Assembly: GCF_001425305.1 (NCBI RefSeq)
Contig: NZ_LMEE01000001.1
Location: 1,555,568 to 1,619,567, forward strand
DNA: 64,000 bases
Reading direction: 5' to 3'
Source: Phenylobacterium sp. Root1290
GTDB taxonomy: Bacteria > Pseudomonadota > Alphaproteobacteria > Caulobacterales > Caulobacteraceae
Within the stretch, counting starts at the first letter, position 1. Every line of letters starts with the position of its first letter. A program made the translations under genes and the position numbers. The notes beneath the pieces are model-generated. The model made no database searches, was not told the DNA's origin, and was given only the letters and a program-made list of their open reading frames with translations. Of this stretch, positions 48,211 to 57,624 are shown piece by piece.

Positions 48211-49287
48211 CTAGGTCGCTGCGGCTTGCGCCGGCTTGTCCTCGGCGAGCTGCAGGGTGTGCAGGTTCTTCTGGCGCAACTCCTCGCCCGCTTCGTCGAA
48301 GAAGAACGGCAGGAAGGCGTAGCGGCGGCCCTGGGTGACGGGGGTGGCCTCGTGCAGCAGCGAGCAGGAGAAGACCACGGCGCCGCCGGTCGGCGGGCGA
48401 TAGGTCTTTGGGCCGAATTCGGGGAAGCGCAGGTCCCCGCCCTCGAACTCCTCGGCGTTCAGGTTGATCGAGCAGGCGAACTTGCGGTGCGCGGTGGCCG
48501 AGGTGGTGTTGTCGCGGTGCGGGCGGAAGTAGCCGCCGTCGTCGGCGTCGTAGCAGGCGACGATGTAGCGCTCGATCCGCGTCGGGTTGAACTGGAAGGC
48601 GCGGTTGATCTGGCGGATGAGGCGGGTCTCGATCCGCGAACGCAGCTCCACACGGAACGCGTTGTCCTCGATGGTGGCGTCCTTGCGGCTCTTGAAGTCG
48701 TCGAGCACGGCGACCGTCTTGCCGCCGACCTGGCGCATGGTGCCGGAGGGCAGGCCGCCCTGCCGGTCATAGAAATCGACCAGCCGCCGGCACATTTCGG
48801 GCTCGAACACGCGGGGCACGACCAGCACCGGCGCGTGCAGCGGGACACCGGCATGGTCGCCGGGGTCGGGCAGGGCGCGCAGTGCCGCGAACACCTGATC
48901 GGTCTGGTCCATGGTCCCGGTCATCAGAATCCGCAGGCTCGGGTCGATGAGGCACCAGTACGGCGTCTCGGCTCCGTCGGCGGAGAGGGCGCCGAACGCC
49001 CGGCTGATCGCGCCGTCGCGGTCGAAGAACCACATCACCCCGGCGCGGTCGCGGGCCCGCGAGAAGCTCTCCCGATCGCGCAGCACGCCGAACGAGACCA
49101 GCTTGTCCTGATCGAACAGGACCTGATGGGCCTCCATGGCGGCCAGCGCCTGCTGGCGCGCGGCGGCGTCGCTCGGCAGGAAGGCCAGGAGCGTGAAGCG
49201 CCCTCCCAGGCTGGAGAAACTGAAGTTGGCGGTGCTGGGCGTCGGAGCGCTGAACCAGGGAGCGGCTTGACCGGGCTGCATGATCAT
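48211..49287 (-). CDS. Degenerate peroxiredoxin-like domain fused to 2OG-Fe(II) oxygenase
   Basis: 358 residues from ATG 49287 (49281 also possible, and no clear ribosome site for either). The N-terminal 150 residues follow the AhpC/TSA fold pattern (PWFSAPT, FTLLAFLPSD, LVSFGVLRDRE, MWFFDRDGAISRAFGA, WCLIDPSLRI), but the peroxidatic cysteine position is Ser/Asp (FLPSDA), so peroxidase activity is unlikely. The C-terminal half is a prolyl-4-hydroxylase-like oxygenase with H-x-D (HRD), distal His (LLHEATPV) and the 2-oxoglutarate Arg (QGRRYAF). Substrate unknown. It is divergent from the KdpD-like kinase gene. Confidence 0.87.
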   Translation of the reverse strand: MIMQPGQAAPWFSAPTPSTANFSFSSLGGRFTLLAFLPSDAAARQQALAAMEAHQVLFDQDKLVSFGVLRDRESFSRARDRAGVMWFFDRDGAISRAFGALSADGAETPYWCLIDPSLRILMTGTMDQTDQVFAALRALPDPGDHAGVPLHAPVLVVPRVFEPEMCRRLVDFYDRQGGLPSGTMRQVGGKTVAVLDDFKSRKDATIEDNAFRVELRSRIETRLIRQINRAFQFNPTRIERYIVACYDADDGGYFRPHRDNTTSATAHRKFACSINLNAEEFEGGDLRFPEFGPKTYRPPTGGAVVFSCSLLHEATPVTQGRRYAFLPFFFDEAGEELRQKNLHTLQLAEDKPAQAAAT

Positions 49288-49502
49288 GCCGGTTTGGTCG
49301 CGTGGACGCCTTACGCCCACAAGCATAAGAAGCTTATAAGCAAGGACGCCCCGCCCGAGGGTATAAGGCCCGCATAATTGTACCGCGGCGCGGCTGCGGC
49401 CATGGTCTCGCTGTCGGCGGCCTCGCTCGTCTCCCACCTATCGAGCCTGGGGTTCCCACGGACAGGCGGACGCCGTCGACGCCCGGCTTTGCAAGGATCC
49501 GC

Positions 49503-50978
49503 ATGGCGCGGGATTGGACATTCAGCCCCATGGGGCTCCGCGGCGCGTGGCGCTATCTCGTCGCGTTCGGGTTCGTGGCGATGTCGACCGCCGTCGCCGA
49601 AGTGATCTACCGGGTCTTTCAGACCGACCGCCTGTCGATGGTGTTCCTGGCCGGGGTGCTGGTCTCGGCGGTCACCCTGGGGCCCGGGCCGGCCTATTTC
49701 GCGGCCGCCATCGCCTTCCTGATCTACGAAATCTACCTCGTCGAGCCGCGGTTCGAGTTCGCCCTGACCTCGGCCGAGGACTTCCTCGTGCTCTTTGTCT
49801 TCCTGGCCGTCGCGGTCCTGACCGGCGGCCTGGCCGGGCGGCTGCGGGAGGCCCAGCGGCGGGCCGAGGCGCGGGCCCGCACCTCCAGCGCGCTGTTCCG
49901 GGCCAGCGAGGAATTCTCCGCCTCGGACGACGAGGACGCCGTGCGCCAGGCGCTGGCCCATCGCATCGCCGAGGCGGGGCGACAGGCGGCGGTGTTCGAT
50001 GGCGCGCGCTGGTGGACGGCGCCGGACGGGGTGGAACCGCCCGAGCAACTGCTGCGCGCCGCCGGCGCCCCCGTGACCCAAGTCGCCACGCGCAGGGTCG
50101 ATGAGTGGCGCCTGCGCCCGCTGCGCGCCGACGACCAGGCCCTGGGCCTGGCGGCGTGGCGCTCGACCGAGCGGCTTCACCCCGACGATGACGAGCGGCT
50201 GGTGGAGGTGCTGGTCGACATGGCGGCGGCGGCCGTCGCCCGCTCGCGCCTGTCCGGAGAGCGCGCCGAGATGGAGGCGCGCGTGCGCACCGAGCAGCTG
50301 CGCCACGCGCTGCTGTCGTCGATTTCCCATGACCTGCGCACGCCGCTGGCCGCCATCCTCGCCTCGGCCAGCAGCCTGCGCGAGTTCGGCGACCGGTTCG
50401 ACGCGGCGGTGCGCGACGACCTGACCCTGACGATCCAGGAGGAGGCCGAGCGCCTGAACCTGTTCGTCGGCAATCTGCTGAACATGACCAAGTTGGAATC
50501 GGGCGCGCTGAGCATCGAACCGGTGGTCTTCGGCATGGGCGAGGTGATGGGACGGGTGGTCCAGCGGCTGGGCAAGCGCGCGGGCGAGCGTGAGCTCGTC
50601 GCCCACGGGGGCGAGGCCTTGCTGGCGCTGGGCGATCCGATCCTGGCTGAGCAGGCCCTGGCCAATGTCGTCGAGAACGCCGTGCGGTTCTCGCCCAACG
50701 GCGCGCGGATCGAGGTCTCGGCGCATGGCGTGGACGGCCGCGTGGTGGTCGAGGTGACCGACGAGGGGCCGGGCGTGCCGGCGGCCGACCTGCCGATGAT
50801 CTTCGAGAAGTTCTACCGATCGCAGACGACGGCGGCGGGGCAGCAGGGCACGGGCCTGGGGCTGTCGATCACGCGCGGCCTGGTCGAAGCCATGGGCGGC
50901 GAGGTCGACGCCCGCGCGCGCACTGACGGGCGACCTGGCCTGCTCGTCGCCCTGACCTTTCCGGGAGGACGTCCATGA
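49503..50978 (+). CDS. Short KdpD-like sensor histidine kinase
   Basis: 491 residues. Four membrane segments of the DUF4118 type (about 15-110), a GAF-like linker (about 125-250), HisKA with His276 in SISHDLRTPL, and HATPase with NVVENAVRFSP, DEGPGVP and GTGLGLSI. It lacks the large N-terminal KdpD and universal-stress domains, so it corresponds only to the C-terminal part of KdpD. It overlaps the response regulator gene (ATGA at 50975). kdpFABC genes are not in the window. Confidence 0.9.
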   Translation: MARDWTFSPMGLRGAWRYLVAFGFVAMSTAVAEVIYRVFQTDRLSMVFLAGVLVSAVTLGPGPAYFAAAIAFLIYEIYLVEPRFEFALTSAEDFLVLFVFLAVAVLTGGLAGRLREAQRRAEARARTSSALFRASEEFSASDDEDAVRQALAHRIAEAGRQAAVFDGARWWTAPDGVEPPEQLLRAAGAPVTQVATRRVDEWRLRPLRADDQALGLAAWRSTERLHPDDDERLVEVLVDMAAAAVARSRLSGERAEMEARVRTEQLRHALLSSISHDLRTPLAAILASASSLREFGDRFDAAVRDDLTLTIQEEAERLNLFVGNLLNMTKLESGALSIEPVVFGMGEVMGRVVQRLGKRAGERELVAHGGEALLALGDPILAEQALANVVENAVRFSPNGARIEVSAHGVDGRVVVEVTDEGPGVPAADLPMIFEKFYRSQTTAAGQQGTGLGLSITRGLVEAMGGEVDARARTDGRPGLLVALTFPGGRP

Positions 50979-51670
50979 GCCTGGGACACTTGCTGCTGGT
51001 CGACGACGAGCAGCAGATCCTGCGGGCCCTGCGCCCCGCTCTGACCGCGGCCGGCTACGAGGTGGCGACGGCGGAGACGGGTGGGGAGGCGCTGGCGCAC
51101 CTGGCCAGCGAGGCCTGCGACGTGGTCATCCTCGACCTTGGCCTGCCCGACATGGACGGCAAGGACGTCATCGTCAGGATCCGCGAGTGGTCGGAGGCGC
51201 CGATCCTGGTGCTCTCGGCGCGTGACCTGGAGCACGAGAAGATCGCGGCCCTGGACCTGGGCGCCGACGACTTCATCAACAAGCCCTTCGGGGTCGGGGA
51301 GCTGCTGGCCCGGCTGCGCGCCTCGCTGCGCGGACGCGAGCGGCGGTTTTCCGCCCATGCGGTGTTCCGCAGCGGCGACCTGGAAGTGAACTTCGCGACC
51401 CGCCGGGTGGCGGTGATGGGCGAGGAGATGCGCCTGACCCCGCGCGAGTACGATCTGCTGAAGACCCTGGCGCGCTACGGCGGGCGGGTGGTCACCCACC
51501 GGCAGCTGATCGCCGCGGTCTGGGGGCCGGCCGCCCAGGTCGATGCGCAGTTCGTCCGGGTGCTGGTCGCGCAACTGCGCCAGAAGATCGAGGAAGAGCC
51601 CTCGACCCCGAAGATCCTGCTGACCGAGCCGGGGATCGGCTACCGGCTGACCCCCGAGGACGACGCCTGA
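50975..51670 (+). CDS. KdpE-like OmpR-family response regulator
   Basis: 231 residues. Receiver domain with phospho-acceptor Asp54 (ILDLGLPDMDG), acidic pocket Asp10-Asp11 and Lys in NKPFGVGELLAR, then a winged helix DNA-binding domain (about 130-228) with LTPREYDLLKTLARYGGRVVTHRQLI and the C-terminal GIGYRL. Paired with the upstream kinase by overlap. Potassium control is suggested only by similarity. Target genes are not visible. Confidence 0.93.
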   Translation: MSLGHLLLVDDEQQILRALRPALTAAGYEVATAETGGEALAHLASEACDVVILDLGLPDMDGKDVIVRIREWSEAPILVLSARDLEHEKIAALDLGADDFINKPFGVGELLARLRASLRGRERRFSAHAVFRSGDLEVNFATRRVAVMGEEMRLTPREYDLLKTLARYGGRVVTHRQLIAAVWGPAAQVDAQFVRVLVAQLRQKIEEEPSTPKILLTEPGIGYRLTPEDDA

Positions 51671-51677
51671 TCGCCTG

Positions 51678-52286
51678 CTAGCGCTTGCCGGGCCAGGTCA
51701 GGAAGCCGTTGGCGTCGCGGCCGGCGGCGGGATAGGTGCAGCACGGACCCTGCGGGGGCGGATAGTAGGCCGGCGGCGGCGGCGGCGGAGCCCAGGCCTG
51801 CGGCGGGGGGCTCCAAGCCTGGGGCGGGGCAGATGCCTGCGGCGGGGGACTCCAGGCCTGCCCCGGCGGATAGCTGCGATAGGATTCGTAGATCTCTTCC
51901 TGCACGACCCGGCCCTGGGCGCGGGGCGGCGGCGGCGGGGGCGGCGCGGGCTGCTCGACGCGGGCGTACTCGCGCTCGACCGGCGCGGGCGCCGGTGCGA
52001 CCGGGCGGACCACGGGCTTGCGCGGCTTGGGCTTGCGGTGGACGACCTTGATCGGCTTGGCGGGCGCCTTGGCGACCTTGGCCGGCGGGCAGGCCGCGGC
52101 GATGATCTTGGCCGGGTCCGGGCAAGCGGTCGGGGCCGCAGCCGGCGCCGCGGCCTGGGTGGTGACCGGCACGGTCACCGATCCCGGCTGGGCCGGCGCG
52201 CGCGCGCCCACCTTCGGCGGGCCGGCGGCGTCGCAGGCGGCCAGGGCCACGAAGACGGCTATCGACAGGACGGTGCGCAGGCGCAT
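51678..52286 (-). CDS. Proline-rich lipoprotein
   Basis: 202 residues, not assigned to a family. A lipobox ends at Cys18 (ALAAC). The mature protein is low-complexity: an Ala/Pro/Lys stretch (about 45-110) and a C-terminal Pro/Gln/Trp-rich array with repeats of QAWSPPPQ and QAWAPPPP (about 143-177), ending CCTYPAAGRDANG. Likely an envelope protein with an extended spacer. It is convergent with the response regulator gene, stop to stop. Confidence 0.75.
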   Translation of the reverse strand: MRLRTVLSIAVFVALAACDAAGPPKVGARAPAQPGSVTVPVTTQAAAPAAAPTACPDPAKIIAAACPPAKVAKAPAKPIKVVHRKPKPRKPVVRPVAPAPAPVEREYARVEQPAPPPPPPPRAQGRVVQEEIYESYRSYPPGQAWSPPPQASAPPQAWSPPPQAWAPPPPPPAYYPPPQGPCCTYPAAGRDANGFLTWPGKR

Positions 52287-52332
52287 GACGGTTTCCCGGC
52301 GTCGTTCACAAGGATGACCTCAAGCATGAGGA

Positions 52333-53166
52333 TCAGTTTCCGTTAACGCTGTGGCTTTCACCGTGGGCGCGAAGAAATCCCGCGACAAGCTCGTCGTAGA
52401 GGTCGAGCCGCTTGTACGCGCGGAAGTCGTGCGTCGCATTGCGCCATGCGTTGGCGAAGGCCGCAAGCCTTGGCGGATCCTGCGCAAGGTCGTCGAGCGG
52501 CGACAGCCAGATCCGGATCGTGAACAGCGCGCCGCCTGTCAGCGGCAGCCGCCGCAGGGTCTGGCGCTCGACGCGCACGAACAGCTCCGCCCCCGCCCTG
52601 GCCGGGTCGATCTGCGGGACGGCCGCGCGGATCGGCCGTGAGTCCGGCGTGAAGGTGGCCGCCGAGTTGACCACGCTCCAGTTGCGCCGCTCTAGGATCA
52701 GGCCCGGGCGCAAGCCGTCGAAGATGCGCACGACGCGGGTGAGGAAGCGGTCGGCGAAGCCGTGGACCGGTCCGTGGATATCGGCCAGGCCGCGCCCCAG
52801 GACCTCATGCGCGGTGAAGAAGGTCGGCGCGCAGAGCGAGAGCGCCGAGACCCGCCAGTGGCCCTCGCGCTTCTCCATCAGCACGAGATCGTCGGAGACC
52901 CGCCGCGCGGCGGCGTAGAGCGGCGGCAGGTCGTCCCCAACCAGCGAGGTTCCGAGCGCGGCGGCGATCAGGCCGGCGCACTCGGCCTGGCCCGGGCGCG
53001 AGCCCTCCGCCTCGCCCCAGACGACGTCGCGGTGGGCGGCCATCAGCGGGTCCTTTCGCTCGGCCGGGCTGGCTTCGCCCCCCTCCAGCCAGGCGGGCTC
53101 GGCGATGGGCCTCAGGCCGATCGTGAAGTCCGCGGCCTCCTCGTAGGGAGCGTGGCGGATGGTCAT
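52333..53166 (-). CDS. DUF3445 family protein (heme-dependent oxidative N-demethylase-like)
   Basis: 277 residues from ATG 53166. The family pattern LRPGLILERRNWSVVNSA and RVERQTLRRLPLTGGALFTIRIWLSPL is visible, with a C-terminal YKRLDLYDELV. Members related to the dimethylamine monooxygenase alpha subunit use heme and a FAD partner. No such partner genes are adjacent. The start overlaps the VanZ-like gene stop (ATGA), so both are translated together. The real reaction is not known from the sequence. Confidence 0.85.
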   Translation of the reverse strand: MTIRHAPYEEAADFTIGLRPIAEPAWLEGGEASPAERKDPLMAAHRDVVWGEAEGSRPGQAECAGLIAAALGTSLVGDDLPPLYAAARRVSDDLVLMEKREGHWRVSALSLCAPTFFTAHEVLGRGLADIHGPVHGFADRFLTRVVRIFDGLRPGLILERRNWSVVNSAATFTPDSRPIRAAVPQIDPARAGAELFVRVERQTLRRLPLTGGALFTIRIWLSPLDDLAQDPPRLAAFANAWRNATHDFRAYKRLDLYDELVAGFLRAHGESHSVNGN

Positions 53167-53528
53167 CGCGGCTTGAAGCGGCGGGCCAGCGCCCAGAGGC
53201 CCACGCCGAGCACGATGCCGATGGTGTCCGCCAGCAGGTCGATCCAGTCGCCCTGCCGCCCGAACGGCATCAGCGCCTGGGCGACCTCGATCCCGGCGGC
53301 GAGCGCCCAGACGGCGGCGACCACGGTCCAGCGCCGGTGGGTCGACATCAGCAGGCCGATGATCACCAGCAGGCCGAAGGCGATGGCGTGTGCGGCCTTG
53401 TCCCAAATCAGACCCGAGCCGGGCACGTCGCCCGACGGCGCCAGGGTCAGATAGAGGATCACCGCGACCGCCGCGCCGAAGACGGCCAGGCGCAGGGGCC
53501 GCGGAATGAACGAGAAGAAGGCGCGCAT
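53163..53528 (-). CDS. VanZ-like membrane protein
   Basis: 121 residues from ATG 53528. Four hydrophobic segments with the VanZ pattern: LYLTLAPSGDVP, DKAAHAIAFGLL (His in the second part), EVAQALMPFGRQGDWIDLLADTIGIVLG. VanZ proteins give low-level teicoplanin resistance in enterococci. In proteobacteria the role is unclear. Its stop overlaps the DUF3445 gene start, so it is probably expressed with it. Confidence 0.85.
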   Translation of the reverse strand: MRAFFSFIPRPLRLAVFGAAVAVILYLTLAPSGDVPGSGLIWDKAAHAIAFGLLVIIGLLMSTHRRWTVVAAVWALAAGIEVAQALMPFGRQGDWIDLLADTIGIVLGVGLWALARRFKPR

Positions 53529-53617
53529 GGCTATCTGATAGCCGGGGCCCGCGGGCCTTTCAAAGTCCATCGATGCCCGCTAGCTTCCGGGGCAAATTCA
53601 AACACGGGTTTAAATCG

Positions 53618-54277
53618 ATGGCGATCGAAGCGGTGATCTGGGACTTCGGCGGGGTGTTCACCTCGTCGCCGTTCGAAGCGTTCGCGCGGTACGAAGCCGA
53701 GAACGGCGTGCCCAAGGACCTGATCCGCAAGGTCAACTCGACCAATCCCGACACCAACGCCTGGGCGCTGTTCGAGCGCAACGAGATCGACACCAAGGGT
53801 TTCGACGAGCTGTTCCTGGCCGAGTCCACGGCGCTCGGCCATCCGGTGCCGGGCCGCGATGTGCTGCCGCTGCTGTCGGGACATCTGCGGCCGCGCATGG
53901 TTTCGGCGCTGAAGGCCTGCAAGGCGCAGTTCAAGGTCGGCTGCATCACCAACAACATGGTCACCCACCACAGCCCGGGCGCCGATGCGCCGCAGCGCGC
54001 GGCCGGCGCCATGGGCCTGGTGATGCCGCTGTTCGATCACATCATCGAAAGCTCCAAGGCCGGCGTGCGCAAACCCGATCCGAAGATCTACCTGATGATG
54101 TGCGAGGCCCTGAACGTGAAGCCGGAGGCTTGCGTCTACCTCGACGACCTGGGCATCAACTGCAAACCGGCCGCGGCCCTGGGCATGCGGGCGATCAAGG
54201 TGGTGGACGTGGGTCAGACCCTGGCCGAGCTCGCCGCCGCCACAGGTCTGACGTTCGACGAAGAGGAACTGGCGTGA
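53618..54277 (+). CDS. HAD-IA family hydrolase (ACAD10/sEH-N-like)
   Basis: 219 residues from ATG 53618. HAD motifs: nucleophile Asp9 in [10 protein letters not shown] (motif II), Lys in [10 protein letters not shown], and DD in [13 protein letters not shown]. The second acidic residue of the DxD motif is Gly (D-F-G), as is common in the ACAD10/soluble epoxide hydrolase N-terminal subgroup, so classic phosphatase chemistry may be altered. The stop overlaps the GTG start of phhB, giving coupled translation. Confidence 0.88.
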   Translation: MAIEAVIWDFGGVFTSSPFEAFARYEAENGVPKDLIRKVNSTNPDTNAWALFERNEIDTKGFDELFLAESTALGHPVPGRDVLPLLSGHLRPRMVSALKACKAQFKVGCITNNMVTHHSPGADAPQRAAGAMGLVMPLFDHIIESSKAGVRKPDPKIYLMMCEALNVKPEACVYLDDLGINCKPAAALGMRAIKVVDVGQTLAELAAATGLTFDEEELA

Positions 54278-54582
54278 CGCGCCCAACCAAGATCGGCGCC
54301 GAGGCGGCGCTGGCCAAGCTGCCCGGCTGGACGCGTGCGGAGGGCGACCGCGAGGCGATCGCCCGCACCTACCGCTTCGCCGATTTCAACATCGCCTTTG
54401 CGTTCATGACCCGGGTGGCGATCCGGGCCGAGCAGCTGGACCACCATCCGGAGTGGTTCAATGTCTACAACCGCGTCGAGGTGCTGCTGACCACCCATGA
54501 CGCGGACGGAGTCACGGAACTGGACCTGACGCTCGCCGGCTTCATGGACGACGCGGCGAAGGCGGCCGGCGCGAAGGACTAG
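54274..54582 (+). CDS. phhB: Pterin-4a-carbinolamine dehydratase
   Basis: 102 residues, GTG start overlapping the HAD gene stop. Family pattern: [33 protein letters not shown], with the paired His, the Trp and the later His/Asp, matches the PCD/DCoH active site. Such enzymes recycle tetrahydrobiopterin after phenylalanine hydroxylase. No phhA is in the window, so either it acts on a hydroxylase elsewhere or on molybdopterin-related pterins, as proposed for orphan homologues. Confidence 0.94.
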   Translation: MTRPTKIGAEAALAKLPGWTRAEGDREAIARTYRFADFNIAFAFMTRVAIRAEQLDHHPEWFNVYNRVEVLLTTHDADGVTELDLTLAGFMDDAAKAAGAKD

Positions 54583-54613
54583 ACAAGGCGGCGTCTTGGC
54601 GATGCTGCCCGAG

Positions 54614-54743
54614 TGTCATCCCGGTTTGCGAAGCAAGACCGGCACACCGATGGGAAAGGATGCGGCGCGGGGCTCGCCAAGTCTTGCCGGGACGGCGCGA
54701 ATGGGTCCCGGTCTTCGGCCTGAAGGCCGAAACCGGGATGACA
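54614..54743. repeat. REP/BIME-like intergenic palindromic repeat
   Basis: The outer 14-bp arms TGTCATCCCGGTTT (54614-54627) and AAACCGGGATGACA (54730-54743) are perfect inverted repeats. Each end also forms its own bulged hairpin: CCGGT/TTGC with GCAA/ACCGG around GAA (54621-54642), and TCCCGGT/TTCGGCC with GGCCGAA/ACCGGGA around TGAA (54706-54738). This layout of two inward-facing REP units resembles BIMEs. No open reading frame of note lies inside. Confidence 0.75.
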
Positions 54744-54782
54744 GATTTAGGCGACGCGGCGCGGTCGCCGACAGTAGCTCGC

Positions 54783-55184
54783 TTAGTTGATCAGCAGGGT
54801 GCCGAGCAGCAGTTTGGCGCCCTTCTGGCCCAGCACGCGGTCGGCGTCGCGCTGCAGCGCCTGGCCCAGCACGTCGGGATTGGGCGGCATCGAGGGCGTC
54901 ATGCCCGCGGTATAGATCTGCAAGGTCTGGACGAAGGCGGCGCGCAGCCGCGGGACCACGCTCTCGGCCTTGGCCCGCAGCTTGGGGTCCGGCACGTCGA
55001 GGACGGTCTGGACGGTCATCACCCCGCGCTTGCCGCCGGGCCGCATGACGCTGGCGGTCAGGGTCTGGATTTCGACATAGGTCCCGACGGTGGTCTTCTT
55101 CTTGTCGTCCTTCTTCGGCGCGGCGGCCATCAGGGCGGGCGCGGCGAGCACGGCGGCGAGAGAGATGAGGCGGCGGCGGTCCAT
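54783..55184 (-). CDS. Uncharacterised secreted protein with Tat-like signal
   Basis: 133 residues from ATG 55184. The N-terminus MDRRRLISL followed by a hydrophobic stretch resembles a twin-arginine or Sec signal, cleaved near residue 22. The mature domain (about 25-133) has a KKDDKKKTT start and a helical C-terminus with VVPRLRAAFVQTLQIY and the conserved-looking DADRVLGQKGAKLLLGTLLIN. The pattern is reminiscent of FliL-like C-terminal regions, but no transmembrane anchor remains. Divergent from flmA, which could hint at a flagellar role. Function unknown. Confidence 0.7.
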   Translation of the reverse strand: MDRRRLISLAAVLAAPALMAAAPKKDDKKKTTVGTYVEIQTLTASVMRPGGKRGVMTVQTVLDVPDPKLRAKAESVVPRLRAAFVQTLQIYTAGMTPSMPPNPDVLGQALQRDADRVLGQKGAKLLLGTLLIN

Positions 55185-55210
55185 GGCGGCATCACGCCAC
55201 ATCATGGTTA

Positions 55211-56338
<1,128 letters not shown>

Positions 56339-56341
56339 GCC

Positions 56342-57493
56342 ATGCTTCCCTACGGCCGCCAGAGCATCGACGACGACGACATCGCCGCGGTGACGCAGGC
56401 GCTGCGGGCCGATTTCCTGACCACGGGGCCGACGGTCGAGGCGTTCGAGACCGCGTTCGCGCAGACGGTCGGCGCCCAGCATGCGGTGGCCTGTTCGAAC
56501 GGCACCGCCGCCCTGCACCTGGCCATGCTGGCGCTCGACGTCCAGCCCGGCGAGGTGGTGATCGCGCCGTCGGTCACCTTCCTGGCGACCGCCAACTGCG
56601 CGCGGTTCGTGGGGGCCGAGGTGGTGTTCGCCGACGTCGATCCGGCCAGCGGCCTGATGACGCCCGCGACTCTCGAAGAGGCGTTGACGCGCCTGGACGG
56701 CCGGCGCCTGCGCGCCGTGCTGCCGGTGCATCTGCGCGGCGATACGGCTGAGCTTCCGGCGCTCGAGGCGCTGGCCAAGAGCGCCGATGCGGTGCTGGTC
56801 GAGGACGCGCCGCACGCGCTGGGCTCGTCGCTGAAATTCGGCAACACGGTCGAACGGGTCGGCGACTGCGCCCACTCGGCCATGGCCACCTTCTCGTTCC
56901 ATCCGGTGAAGACCATCGCCACGGGCGAGGGCGGCATGGTCACCACCAATGACGCGCGTATCGCCGAGCGTCTTCGCCGGCTGCGCAGCCACGGCATGAT
57001 CAGGCCCGAAGGCGGCGATCCGTGGTGGTACGAGATGCCGGAGATCGGCTTCAACTACCGGCTGCCGGACATTCTCTGCGCCCTCGGGCTCTCGCAGCTG
57101 GCCAAGCTCGATCGCTTTGCGGCCCGCCGCCGCGCCCTGGCGGCGCGCTACGAGGAGGCCCTGAAGCCGCTGGCCCCGCTGGTCGTGCAGGCGGCGCGTC
57201 CAGACTGGAGCGATCCGGTCCTGCACCTGATGGTGGCGCTGATCGACTTCCCGGCCGCGGGACTCACGCGGCGCGAAGTGGTCGAGGCGCTCAGGGCGCG
57301 CGGCGTCGGCACCCAGGTCCATTACATCCCCGTGCACACCCAGCCGTACTATCGCGAACGCTATGGCGAGCTCGAGCTGCCGGGCGCACAGGCATGGTAC
57401 GAGCGCTGTCTGTCGCTGCCGCTCTATCCCGGCATGGCCGACGAGGACGTGGACCATGTGGTCATGGCCCTGGCCGAGGTGCTGGGCCGCTAG
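56342..57493 (+). CDS. flmB: UDP-4-amino-4,6-dideoxy-N-acetyl-beta-L-altrosamine transaminase, FlmB/PseC
   Basis: 383 residues. PLP-dependent DegT/DnrJ/EryC1 fold. The PLP Lys is in FSFHPVKTIATGEGG, with GTAALHLAMLAL near the N-terminus and VEDAPHALGS around the Asp that holds the pyridine nitrogen. It aminates the 4-keto product of FlmA. Start ATG follows the flmA stop by 3 bases. The C-terminal QVHYIPVHTQPYY is typical. Likely co-transcribed with flmA. Confidence 0.94.
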   Translation: MLPYGRQSIDDDDIAAVTQALRADFLTTGPTVEAFETAFAQTVGAQHAVACSNGTAALHLAMLALDVQPGEVVIAPSVTFLATANCARFVGAEVVFADVDPASGLMTPATLEEALTRLDGRRLRAVLPVHLRGDTAELPALEALAKSADAVLVEDAPHALGSSLKFGNTVERVGDCAHSAMATFSFHPVKTIATGEGGMVTTNDARIAERLRRLRSHGMIRPEGGDPWWYEMPEIGFNYRLPDILCALGLSQLAKLDRFAARRRALAARYEEALKPLAPLVVQAARPDWSDPVLHLMVALIDFPAAGLTRREVVEALRARGVGTQVHYIPVHTQPYYRERYGELELPGAQAWYERCLSLPLYPGMADEDVDHVVMALAEVLGR

Positions 57494-57624
57494 GGTCGCC
57501 ATCGACGTCCGAAGGCCGCGAGCGGCCCGGCGAATTCCACTTGCCGGTTGTGCGGCGCGGCCTAGGTAGGGGGACCGCGCTGTCGCGCTGGTCACAGTCC
57601 CTCCTGACCGCTGAAAGCCATCCC

